DNA from: Ephydatia muelleri
Taxonomy: Eukaryota; Porifera; Demospongiae; Spongillida; Spongillidae
Length of the DNA stretch: 64,000 nt
Assembly (NCBI GenBank): GCA_013339895.1
Contig: JABACO010000009.1
Span: 8,003,118-8,067,117, forward strand
Direction of reading: 5' to 3'
Made by a program: the position numbers and the translations under genes. Of this stretch, positions 43,161 through 54,458 are shown piece by piece. The notes under the pieces were generated by a model. That model was not told where the DNA came from. It searched no databases and worked only from the letters and a program-made list of their open reading frames with translations. Position 1 is the stretch's first letter, and the number at the start of each line of letters is the position of its first letter.

Positions 43161-43307
43161 TCTAGCATGTGACTTTGCTGGGGCATGTCTACCCCAGATT
43201 GGCCAACTAGCACCTCCAGCATGCAATCAATGTATGTGGTGGCGGAGGGAGAAGGAGCCAGTGCTCAGACCTCTCATAAGCACAGGTCCAAACTGTACCC
43301 TGCATTA

Positions 43308-43438
43308 GTCTTGGTCCCAGGCCCAGTTCACCACAGCAGCAGATGGATTACATCACTGCTACGATCGACCTGCTTTGAGTGTAGTGGTGATGTACTCCAT
43401 CTGGTGCTGTAGCGACATAAGCCTGGGATAGGGACTAC
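43308..43438. mobile_element. Hairpin MITE (about 130 bp)
   Basis: The arms tcccaggcccagtt..agatggattacatcac and gtgatgtactccatct..gcctggga pair. A related degenerate copy lies at 5917-6112. Confidence 0.75.
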
Positions 43439-43875
43439 TCCTGCCTGGCCCCTTCTTGTGCATGGCTCTATGGCATTGAGTTTATAGGTGTGTAACAGGG
43501 AAGTAAGGAGTCTGCCTCATACATGTACAGTACTTTCACACCAATTGTTTTAGACCATATTCAATCTCAAGTTAACACAACATTTCACAAATCAAATTGT
43601 CTCCTTTTATTAAGCCTAGATCAGGATGTCACCTTCCTCCCTCCTCGCTCCTCCACACTCCCCCCCTTTCAAAATGTGTTTCCTAGGTGTATTTTCATTG
43701 ACTAGCTCAAAATGCTATGCACACTCCCCTTCAATTGCCTCTGGTATCTCACCAATCTCTCTCCACCATCCCACCAACCAAAACCCTCATATCACTCCTC
43801 ACAGATACTAGTGTACACAAAGCCATGATACATGCACATGTGCACTAAAACCACCCATGTACACCTCCCATATGT

Positions 43876-43907
<32 letters not shown>

Positions 43908-44847
43908 ACACTCTTTCTCTCTCTTACACATTGAGCAGTTCTCCATTGTCCCTGTCCAGCAATCTGGTCTTCTCATCCAGGGATGATGCCAAAACACAGT
44001 GACCATCTCAAGACAAAAACAAACTGGTCACTGGATCTGAGGGGATGGGGAAGAAAGGGAAATCCCCATTCATGAAGAAGAGAGGGAAACGAAATCCCCC
44101 ATCAATAGGGAAAAGAGGAATTTCCCCTTCCAGTGATGGAACTGGCTTATATCCATCATTTCTGTACCATTCCACACAAAGCCATGAGCCATGCACATGA
44201 CAACTGATGATAAACCATGAGCTATGCCCACACATATGCTATAAAGCTATAATCCCACACTTATACTTAGCAAAAGTATGGCATGGGGATGGACACACAT
44301 GGCATTAGAAAGGTGTTTGTCACATGCATCACATATCAATCTGACTGCATGCTGTTTGGGGCTGGCCCCCCTATGAAAGAATTTTTATGCTAGCAAAGAA
44401 GCCACAAACTACAAACTATGATGGACAGGAACCAAAGCATTCCCCCCCCCCCCCCCCCCCCCCGTTGTACGTGGGATAGCTATGGGAGGGAGTAGGGAGG
44501 GTAAGTGGGAGGGGACAACACCTTGATAGCAGGTGCATGGTCACATCTCATCAACAGCACATCAAGGTCACTCCACACTGCATTACAGTGTAAACCACGT
44601 GTACTTTTCGTTGCTAACGCGGATAACCACATGTCAGTACAGTAACATTTCGTCGATGAGGCGGACAAACCACATGTACCTTTAGTCTGAAGTTGCGCTT
44701 TTCACACTTTTCCATCCCCTTTGGATAGGTCTTTACCGTCAAATATCTATACATGTCATCAAAACCTTCCACCATTTTCACAATTATGTGTGCAATTAAA
44801 TTCTAGCGCATGTAAAATACTGGGAAGGGTCACCCTATTCCGACCCC
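43439..44847. other. No gene recognised
   Basis: Contains a CA run (43876-43905), a weak repeat of gaaatcccc-type words at 44030-44135 and a poly-C run (44443-44463). Confidence 0.45.
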
Positions 44848-44906
44848 GGTCACTATATCCTAGGATAGAGTGACCGGAGCGTCACTGTATCCTAGGATAC
44901 AGTGAC
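44848..44906. repeat. Two adjacent short palindromes
   Basis: 44848-44875 is a 28-bp near-palindrome and 44881-44906 is a perfect 26-bp palindrome. Both are centred on tatcctaggata and flanked by gtcact/agtgac. They are related to each other in sequence. Confidence 0.85.
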
Positions 44907-46628
44907 CGTGGGTCACTGCATGTATCCGGGGGGTTCACCCAATCCTCCGACACAGGTCATAAACCCTACCGGCAAGAAATTGATTAGTGGTACGGACGTG
45001 ACTTCGTCTATCATGAAATCCCCACACCTGTAAACACAATAGCCTCTCAAACACAATAGACTCTCGAGGCTGCTCACACACGTGCATGTGTAATACTACA
45101 GCGCTCAGGCTCCGTATGTAAATACATAGATAGTAGAGGAGAGGGCAATCAACACCAATCAACGCGTGCACTTGGTGCCCAGGCCATTCTTGATTAAAAT
45201 GGCCGTTTCAATAGGTACGTGACGACTGCGCTTTGTTGGTTTGTTAGATTTCCATCATATATTCATCAGAATTGGCACACTGTCCCTTGCAATCTTCTTA
45301 TGCTTTGTGCGACAAGTCAACTTGAACTTATGTTGACTTGAGTTGTACATCCTGCCAAAAGATGTATAAGTTAATAAATTAATTAGTACTTCAGACGAGA
45401 TCTGTACAGATGAGATCTGCACAGACGAATCCGTGTTTTTATTGACTACAAAACCAACCAGTGGCATGTATAAATGATCTGACTATTGCATGCACCAATC
45501 AATTCATAGATTTTAGTAAGCGTATAGCCACTACACCGGTAAGTATATGAGAAGGTCAAAATCAGGTTTTTGTCATTTTTTCCGTCTATTAATGAAAATC
45601 GTATCTCGAAAACAGCCCTGTGTTAGCTCTATCACACTGTAGTACTGTATAGTAAATACCGTCTTCTTCTAACGAGTTGCACTGGTAAGTCTCAACTTGC
45701 GTGTGTAGTCCGCCGATCGAAAAAAAAGCTGCGGTATGATTCGCTCTATTAACGTGAAAGTTAGCTTTTTGGAATCCACTTACCAAGATCTACCAGGTAC
45801 TGCTCTTAGTTTCAAGGTATGTCTCAGTTTAAAAAAAACTCGAAAAGGGGGAGAGGCTCTTACAATCGAATTAACAACCAATTAGTAACTTCACGGTGTG
45901 CAAGCTCAAGTCTCAGTACAAATGTATGGCTCACGTGCGCCGTTTCCCACCCTCTCCTCTACTATCTATGGTATATATAACCAGTACGTAGCTAGCTAGT
46001 AACGTAATTATGTGACGTCATGCAAGTACATTTGCACTTTCTCAGTACACACCGTTTCTCTTTCAACCATGCTTTACTTTTCTATTCCACACGTCGTTTC
46101 ACTTGCAAAAGCGGAGTTTTGTAATGCAATATTTTGAGTATATTATGTATTCATAACTATGTTTTGTTGCATTCCATGAGCAGATATCACGATCAGTTCT
46201 TACTAAGGGGTATATGTACAAGGAGATGCTATACTTGATTTATATCTCTATATGACTCATTGGTTACCAACTGTATGTCAAACTATAATGATGCAAGCCC
46301 CTCATTCAGATTACTATATACAATAAGTATTTTCAGGAACTGGATCAGTATGCAGAGTTACAAGTGTGCATGCATAAATAAAGTTTTGATTTATTTTCAG
46401 TTTTAGAGATAATCGAAACGAAATGGGCATTAAACCCGGGCTGACGGCAATCATTACATTACTGAGTACGTGGCAGCAGTAAGCGTCTAAAGACACGCAG
46501 CTGGATGATGATATGGTGGATATAAATGTTTTGAAAAGTGACCAGGCAGTGCTGCTATAACAAGTTCTGTCTAAATTTAGAGGCAGCACCAAGCGCATAT
46601 AAACAATCGGCCGTGCACTAATACACAT
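44907..46628. other. No confident gene
   Basis: A minus-strand open segment at 45589-45786 has good composition and a donor-like site upstream, but I cannot assign it. Nothing else stands out. Confidence 0.3.
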
Positions 46629-46878
46629 TGGGGATTGTTTTCGCGAAATGGGACCTAATGCATACAATATAAAATTTCCAGTAAGCGCGAAGCAAATGTA
46701 ACCCTTGCGTTGAAATGTACGGCTAATTAAATATTCAGAGCCCTACAACTCCATGACAGATACTCCGATTCTCAGTGCGTAAGAAGCATTGTGTAGAGGA
46801 CATTTCAGACTTCTAGAATATCAACAAAATTGAAATGTTGAAAAGACATGTTAGGTCTTTTTTCGCGGAAACAATCCA
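46629..46878. mobile_element. MITE family 2, full copy
   Basis: Inverted termini TGGGGATTGTTTTCGCG and cgcggaaacaatcca with the family interior (cttgcgttgaaatgta, cagatactccgattctcagt). Confidence 0.85.
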
Positions 46879-47460
46879 TACATGTATAATGCAATTGCTA
46901 AGTTTGTGATGCCAAAATGTGGGTTGAATTGTTGGTACAATATTACTACATTCCTAAACCATAGATAGTGTAGTGCACGTGAATCACACCTTTAATTGGG
47001 CTACCAAAGGAACGAGAAGAGGCTTTTCAACGGCGTTGTCGCTCGCTCACCTATAAGAATTTACGACGCCTTCTAACCGTTCAGGTGAGTACATCCTACG
47101 AGCGGTAGTGAATTGATCACGCGCCTGACATTTCTACGTGTTCAAATGCACATGCAGGCACCTTTGTCTCGGGCAGCAGCGTTTTTAATGTTAGTCTTGT
47201 CAGTTACGATCGGGAGAATTATTTGCCCAGTTGAGTTTTTCCCTATTTTAGAGGGAAAAAAAAAAAAAAGAAAGCTTTCATTTTGGCAAGGGGCATCGCT
47301 TAGCGAAATAGGCTGTCTCGTCTTTATGAGCCTACATTTTCGCCAACTCGAGCTAACCCTAAACCTCTGATCAGCTCTGATTGTCGCGAAATATTTTGTC
47401 AAAGAGGTGTTTTATCAATTACGTTCGGTAGAATTGTATGTGAATTTTTGGGGGCCGTTG
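46879..47460. other. No confident gene
   Basis: A plus-strand segment at about 46996-47081 reads IGLPKEREEAF and on to LLTVQ before a gtgagt donor. It may be an orphan exon; the family is unknown. Confidence 0.3.
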
Positions 47461-47790
47461 TACTACCATTTCTTTCCTGAAGTAATATCCTGTTTGGAAT
47501 CGCACTAAGATGCCGCACGACAAATAAGGTCTGAAAACATACCTGGCTCAGAACAGCCATATCGTTTGAACCGCTCATCTCCAAACAAGGAATTTCGGTG
47601 CATATACGTGTATAATACAAACACAGCTCAACACATGCGGCATGTTTTAGTTCCATTTACCTTGTAATTTCTGGCAGTAAACATTAAACAACATAGTCAG
47701 TCCACATCGCTCCGCCATTTCTTATTTCCACTGACCAACTTAAGCCCCATTCCGAACCATTGCTGCACGACATTACCTCACATATCCAGT
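47461..47790 (-). repeat. Left inverted repeat flanking the Tigger relic
   Basis: Reverse complement of 50375-50696. Both copies contain the same frame, with EIPCLEMSGSNDMAVLSQVC in common. Confidence 0.85.
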
Positions 47791-47926
47791 AAATGAGAAA
47801 TGTAAATAAGGCAGTGGTTGCATTCAGAGGGCAGACAGTATTGTACACAGATGCGGTCAGGGAATTCCGTTTAGCTGGGCTATGAATACGATCTCATTAG
47901 CGAACTCACCATATTTCCATTCCAAA

Positions 47927-47950
47927 TACAGTCTGCCCTCTTTAAGAGCG
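47927..47950 (+). other. Possible left end of a Tigger/pogo element
   Basis: TA followed by CAGTCTGCCCTCTTTAAGAG, which looks like a pogo-type terminus after the usual TA target. An inverted related word (agagggcagacagta) lies at about 47826, and no matching right end was found near 50.2 kb. Confidence 0.4.
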
Positions 47951-48189
47951 CACCAGTTATAAGCGCATTCCCTCGTTAGAAGAGCAGGGGAGTATTCTTA
48001 ATCATATTCATAATTATCGAGGGGATATCAATGTGGTAAAGACACTTGTAGCGGGCTAAAGCCAAGGACTGTAGTGCATTCACGATATAGAAGTCCGCTC
48101 CACAAATATAAAACTCGCTTGTTCTAACATCATCATTATTGCTATCTGGGGACATGACAGAGGCATAAGGTTCGAGCAAAAAGACTCAG

Positions 48190-50186
48190 CTAACCGTTGA
48201 CGAAAATAATAGCACGCAGAAAGGTGGAAACAGGTAACTCAGAAAACGTCGTAGCGGCCTGGTTTAAGCGAAAGACATCCATCGCTCAGGCGTTGGAAAA
48301 TCCGTGCGAGCTGGATTCCACGAGCTTGATATTGATGGGCCCGAGGCAAAACGATGCCGATTGCGGGGGCCGAAATGGCCCTTACTTGACGAGGGGCTAT
48401 TCTCGTGGTTCAGTAGGTAAAAGGAATTTTACCATTAGCTAGCAACAACCCTCTGTAGTTACATTTCGTTCATTTCAGAGTGCGGGAGCGCAACGGTCTG
48501 CTATCAGATGCTCTATTATTCGCAAAAGCTTACGAGTTAGCAAATGAGCTGAACATCACTCTTGCGCATGCACTGATGATATCTTCGTCACCAGCTACCA
48601 CGCCTCCATCTGTGACCATATGTAGCAGCAGCCTTAGACCACAAGCAGTCACGCCTCCGAATTCAGCTGCTATAGCAGCAGCCATCAAGTTAGACTCAGC
48701 CACGCCCATTGCAAGCACCAGCCCTAATTTATCACCCCAAACGCAGGGCGAGTGTGATGAGACTCCAGATGGCAAGCTTGTTCTAAGCAATGGATGGCTT
48801 GCACGCTGGAAAGGACGGCATGGCGTATTCGGTGTACGTCTTCATGGAGTGGCTGAAGGTGCTGATCAGCAAGGCATTAGCAGAGCCCGAGCTGAGTTGC
48901 CCCAAATCATAACCAGAAGACGTGTTTAATGTTGACGAAACTGGGCTGTTTATCGACAAGCAGTAAGTAGCTATAGCAACACTTTTTGAATCTGCCTGGA
49001 AGTTAGTAAGTTACACAGCCATTTGCTCTTTCAGTCTGATCGCACCCTCACAACCACTGCTGATGTGCGTGGTGCAAAAAAAAGCTTAGGACCGTATCAC
49101 AGTGGCTTTAGCAGTAAATGTCATGGAGTAAGTGATTGGAGCCCCTGGAGATGCATAAATTCAAAAATCCACGCTATTTTGGATAAGCATTTGATCCTAA
49201 CAGCTTAGTGTGATATTATAACAACAAGAATGCATGGATGAATAGCGATGTAAGTATATGCGCATGTAGCGTAATAATTATGTTTAAGTATATATTGTGT
49301 ATAGGTAGGTATTCAGTGATTGGACATGGCAAGTGAATGCAGAGTTTAAAAGGCAGAAGCGTTTATGTCAGATGATACTTGACAATGCCACATCCCATGC
49401 TGTGGCAGATGTGTCACAGACCAATGTTGGCAGCTTCATTGCCTTTAAATTGAGCAACCTTTTGCCTCTGTTTCTACCTGCCAACTGTACATCTGTCGTC
49501 CAGCCACTTGATCATGCAGGGAAACATCGCTGCATTCAAGGCTCGCTATAAGAGCAAGCTGGCATGACACATCGTATCACAGTTTGATGTAGACCCAACC
49601 CAAAATCTGCGGATGCTACCATTAAAGATTAATCTGAAGCAGGTAAGTATGTGTTCTGTGGAAACGAGCCTCTGTAACTTTCTGCTTCCCTGATGTAAGG
49701 CAATACTTTGGCTACGAGCAGCGTGGAACGAAATAAGTTTCAACGATGGTCGACTGCTGGTGTAAAGCTGACATTCTGCCTGAAGAGTGGAACCATCGGC
49801 TTAGGCCAGACAGGGCAGCAGTAGTGGTGGCAGAGGCTGCAGAGGAAGCTCAGATGACTGCAATTGCATCAGCTATTGAACATCTGTCAGGGGAAGATGG
49901 AACAGCTCGATTGAGTGCAGCAGAGTGGGTCTTGGCTCCAGCAGAAATGGAGACCGAAGGTGTTGAGACCATTGCTGAAGACTCCAAGACTTCATTGTTG
50001 GAGAGCCAGACTCCAACTACGTGGAACCCTCTGCCAGTGACGCTGGAAGAAGCAAAGAGGAGCTCTTTGTGTCTTTCAGAGTTTGTGGGAGACAATATAG
50101 CTCTGTTCTCTGATCAGAGGTACAGAACATTGCTGCAAATAGTGGATAAAATCCAGACTCTTACACCAGAGATGCTAAAAATCTAA
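48190..50186 (+). pseudogene. Tigger/pogo-family transposase, decayed and containing introns
   Basis: Plus-strand pieces follow the order of Tigger/CENP-B-like transposases. There is a helix-turn-helix region (GPKWPLLDEGLFSWF, intron, RERNGLLSDALLFAKA), a Ser/Pro-rich insert, and NGWLARWKGRHG. The DDE core follows: first acidic block VFNVDETGLF, then DRTLTTTADVRGAKK, DRITVALAVNVMG, FKNPRYFG and YYNNKNAWMN. The second block is ILDNATSHA with LLPLFLPANCTSVVQPLD. The tail is NIAAFKARYKSKLA and a long acidic C-terminus ending at 50186. GT-AG gaps fit at 48413-48480, about 49249-49304 and about 49640-49698. Several stops (after GAKKSK, after YFG, before YYNN) and frameshifts (about 48908, about 49515, about 49740) show it is dead. 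Confidence 0.82.
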
Positions 50187-50374
50187 ATCTGTGTGTTGTA
50201 TTCACTATATAGCCTTTGTTTGGCACACGTTATCGTTAATAATAAACGGTTACAATTTTGACCGAGGGGGTTGCTCAAGCACCCGGAGCACCCCCCCCCC
50301 CCCCCTGGATACGCCACTGCTAGGGGTAAGAGCGCAGGGAAAAAACGTGGAGCTCTTAATGTGGGCAGCCTGTA
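50187..50374. other. 3' side of the Tigger relic
   Basis: AATAATAAACGG-type poly-A word at about 50236 and a C run at about 50290-50305. Confidence 0.4.
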
Positions 50375-50696
50375 TGTCGTGCAGACATGGTTCGGAATGG
50401 GGCCTAGGTTGGTCACTGGAAATAAGAAATGGCTGTGCGATGTGGACGGACTATGTTCATTGTTGTTAATGTTTACTGCCAGAAATTACAAGGTAAATGG
50501 AACAAAAACATGCCGCATGTATTGAGCGGTGTTTGTACTATACTTGTATATGCACCGAAATTCCGTGTTTGGAGATGAGCGGTTCAAACGATATGGCTGT
50601 TCTGAGCCAGGTATGTTTTCAGACCTTGTTTGTCGTACGGCATGTTAGTGTGATTCCAAACAAGATATTACTTCAGGAAAGAAATGGTAGTACACA
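50375..50696 (+). repeat. Right inverted repeat flanking the Tigger relic
   Basis: See 47461-47790. The two arms are about 2.6 kb apart. Confidence 0.85.
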
Positions 50697-50803
50697 AAGA
50701 CTTTGAAAAAGGTAGGTCGCACCGTTTATGGTTCAAGAGATACACTCGTTTAAAAACCTTGCCATTTTCAGGATCTCACTTAACGCGCGGTATATGTAGT
50801 CTA

Positions 50804-50878
50804 GTTCCCAGTCTCACTTACGTAAGCATCATCGCATATACATTATGCTATAATGCTGACGTAAATGAGTCCGGGAAC
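50804..50878. mobile_element. Small hairpin element
   Basis: Arms gttcccagtctcacttacgt and acgtaaatgagtccgggaac with a TACGTA-type core. Same style as 61082-61152. Confidence 0.7.
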
Positions 50879-51396
50879 GAGACGAAGGTAGTCTGGGAGG
50901 GGGCTATCGCACCCACTCCCTTTTGGAAACCTACGCCCACTTTATAATACGAAGTGTGCCCCCTCTTTAAATAATCCTGCATCCGCCCCTGCATATTTAT
51001 GATTACAACAAACGAAGGTGCTTTGTACGCTTCCGCATGAAATGGGGCAATCAGGCTTACAATGGGAGACCAAAGTCCTATGCGAAATGAATATAGTTTT
51101 AAACACGCAATCAGGCCCGAGTCCTACATGTAGAGTGCTCCATTGTACATAGTAATAGCTTTAAACAATGGACTTGACATCCTTTTTAAGGGTTTGCATG
51201 CGTGTATGCTGTTTACTTTGTAGTTGATGACGCGTTGTTATACTAACATGTTGCAACAACATGCTATGATAGCCAGATCGCATTAATGAATCGCAATCCG
51301 TACATCTAACCCTGAGTCTACTTATTACAAGTGCTATTGGAGGTGTTAAAGTCAGCATTGAGTATAATTAGCCTCCTTTCCAATCCACTATCTATG
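50879..51396. other. No gene recognised
   Basis: Unique DNA with nothing supported. Confidence 0.4.
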
Positions 51397-52692
51397 CTAA
51401 ACCCTCAGTACTAAAAGATAAAAGCGAACATCCACTTTCCCTCTGCTACACATGTAGTTCAGTTCTTGACTTGTCTGTTTGGTATGTACGCCCGTGAGTT
51501 TTCGACACACCACACGTGCTTTGCAGCATGAATAATTGACCCACATATAACGGGCGAAAGGGCCCCTACCTAAAGAGCATGCATTTGTCTCACTAGTAAG
51601 AGACGTTTGGCTGGAGATCAAGCCTGCAGTGCGTTTGGACACTATTGACACTCTAGAGAGCTTCATGAATCATCTGTATAGTATCCATAGGTGCATTTAT
51701 CCCAGAGGGGGCTGGGTACAGATATCGATGTGGGGGGAGGTGGGGGGCGGAGGAGAAAATGCTATCTATAGCACAAACTACATGGGCAGAAGACACAGCG
51801 TTTAACCGTGTCATATTCAATCCAGCTGTACTTTGCTTTCCTACTGAGCTGGAATTTTATACCTGAACCCACAGATATAAGATCTACTCAAATATCTATG
51901 CCCGAACCACATATAGCTCATGAGATCTAGATTTATTGCACTTCTTGAGGTCACCGCTGTAAACGCACCATACCTGTCCGTGCTGTCGTTTTCATCTATA
52001 ACTACGGGATATTCACCTGCATCTGCATGCACTTCTCTTTAGTTACTACATTTAGGTGTTGTTGGTGGCTCATCAACCATTTTGGCACAAAATATGATCG
52101 ATTCGCTTCATCTTTGTTGTGCACATGCACGATTGCAAATTATAGAAGCAGACGGGTCAAGTAAATGTGGTTTATAATTTAACCATTGTCGCCAAAATTA
52201 AATTCAATATCTATATTGCGAAGAAGTGTAAACAACTCAATACACATACACCCACGCATATTTATAATACGAACAAGTGCCGTAGGAGCCGGTCAGGCAT
52301 TGGGGCTCTGGCATGACCACTTTCGCCCAAGGTCTACATGAGAAACGGCTGAAAACGACATAAAAACGTATATGTACTGGTACTGATAAGAATTCATTAT
52401 AATAACAAACAAAAACAAAAGACGTATATGTGCATGACGTACAAGAAATAAATAGAAATATAATAATATACAGGAACGCATACATCTGAACAACTTCATA
52501 CGCAAGTTCCTGCAGACCAGCCTCATCATCAATACACTGTAGCTGTACGCTTCTCCATTTGGAACGTTGTGTGCACATTAAAGTAATAAAATGATTAAAA
52601 TAAGACCAAAAAAAGACGGCAGAGATCTGTTCATTTCGACCCAAATCTAAAAGAGGATCGTCCTTCAATGAAAATAATACGTCGTATAGCAT
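51397..52692 (-). other. Possible unrecognised minus-strand gene fragments
   Basis: Three minus-strand open segments have protein-like composition: 52692-52490 (NEQISAVFFWSYFNHF, DDEAGLQELAYEVV), 52032-51970 (DAGEYPVVIDENDSTDR ending at a gtatgg donor-like site), and 51666-51590 (SLTSETNAC). They could be exons of one gene. I cannot name the family or prove the splicing, so treat this as a hint. Confidence 0.25.
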
Positions 52693-53084
52693 TTGACATC
52701 AAAATGTTTTCCCCCATTCTTTATTTATGCATCAGTGTAGCTTGAATTTATAACGAAAATACCAGGCGTGGGCATAATCTTAACAAAACATTATTGAATT
52801 GCCAGTTCCTAATTCAAAGTATACACTTATATCACAATATATAAACTGAATGCTTTGAAATCGAAACAAAACATTCAGCTGGCAATATTTACGTAACAGA
52901 ACAATGTACAGCGAATAAGCTAACTATTAAACTTTAGGCTGAATCACGAACTTGCATTGTTAATATTTATATACTCTGTACCTGATCTAGTAACAATCTC
53001 CTGCATTGCATAATTAAAATGATGCTTATTTTAAATACATTAAAGTTAGCTTCAGTAACTCAATACAGGTTTACATATGCAGGC
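52693..53084. other. Upstream region of the NIDO-EGF gene
   Basis: AT-rich. Promoter elements cannot be called. Confidence 0.35.
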
Positions 53085-54458
53085 ATGCTGAACATGCTAG
53101 AGGACTTCATTGCACTACTGTTGCTGCTGCTGAGATTACCATCTGGAACCACTGTTCCGTTAAGCTCATTCTATTCCTACGGATCTGCTGCTGGTGACAC
53201 TCTACTACCTCCTAATGATGATGGATCATCTCCTTCCATTACATTGCCAGCCCCATTTCTGTTCTATGGAATAAACGACTCTACAATTTTTGTAAGTTGG
53301 TTTTCCACACTTACATTCAAAAGATAAATTCATTGCGCTCTTTGGAACCTGTGATGAAAGTGCACCCACTGCGCACACAAACACCGCATACACACACACA
53401 CATACACACTTAAAAGTGACCCCAACCCCCAATTTATATTTAATTAAGTTAAGTTCATACAACTTCTGCTGACAATCATTAAATGTTTCACATGTAATCT
53501 GTGTCATCTTACACTATCTATAGGTGAACAACAATGGTGACTTATCCTTTGGTCAGGCATGGTCTTCGTATATACCAACACAGTTTCCTATCCCGACCTA
53601 TCCACTGGTGGCGATTTATCAGGCTGATGTTGACACCACAGGTACTGGCAGCGTGTGGTACAGAGTTACACAAAATGCTACACTTCTAGCAAAGGCAACA
53701 AATGACATACGTGCTCTGACCGGGACCAGTATTAGTATTCAGTGGCTGTTCATTGCAACATGGGATCATGTTGGGTACTGTTGCAGTGGAACAGACAAGG
53801 TAGTATTTAACATGATCACTTTTTGCATTAATCTGATGAAAGCTTAACATTATGCTAAGTTTATTGAAGTCATGCAAGACTACTCAGCTTAACTATAGTA
53901 TATTCAACTGAAATGATTTAGTGGTGTAATATGATACTCCATTCACAGATTTAGGGTTCAGTCAAGAACAAGTTAAATTTTTTTCATCTGGAATAGAATT
54001 TTATTGGAAGATCCATATCTGTGCAATAGATATTGTACTCTTGTTCAAGTACACATAAATGTCTTGAATTGCGAGCAAATCCATTGAAAGATAAATAGCA
54101 CAGGGGGCTCACTGTCCTATTTGATTCTTTGCCTTACTAACACCGCTTCATTAAAATAAACTCTTTGTACCTGGAATATATGGACTAAATCTGATGCAAG
54201 TGTAATGTGTAAATTTCATTTCACAGACCAACACATTTCAAGCTGTCCTTGCAACAGACAATGTCAGATCGTATGCAATATTCCAGTATGCAGACGGATT
54301 GATACAGTGGCCATCATCAGGAGCACAGGTTGGGTTCAATGCTGGAAACAATGTGAACTATGTGAATATTCCTGGATCAAGAACACCTTACATCCTCAAC
54401 ATCGCTGGAAACAGCAATGTTGGAATTGGTGGGAAATGGATCTTCCTAATAAGTCGAG
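53085..54458 (+). other. NIDO domain, three exons
   Basis: Exon 1 ends the signal region and begins NIDO ([33 protein letters not shown]). Exon 2 continues [30 protein letters not shown] and [14 protein letters not shown]. Exon 3 has [38 protein letters not shown] and [11 protein letters not shown]. The pattern (opening FYPYG-like, [22 protein letters not shown] and [11 protein letters not shown]) is the NIDO signature. Introns are 232 and 427 bp. Confidence 0.9.
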
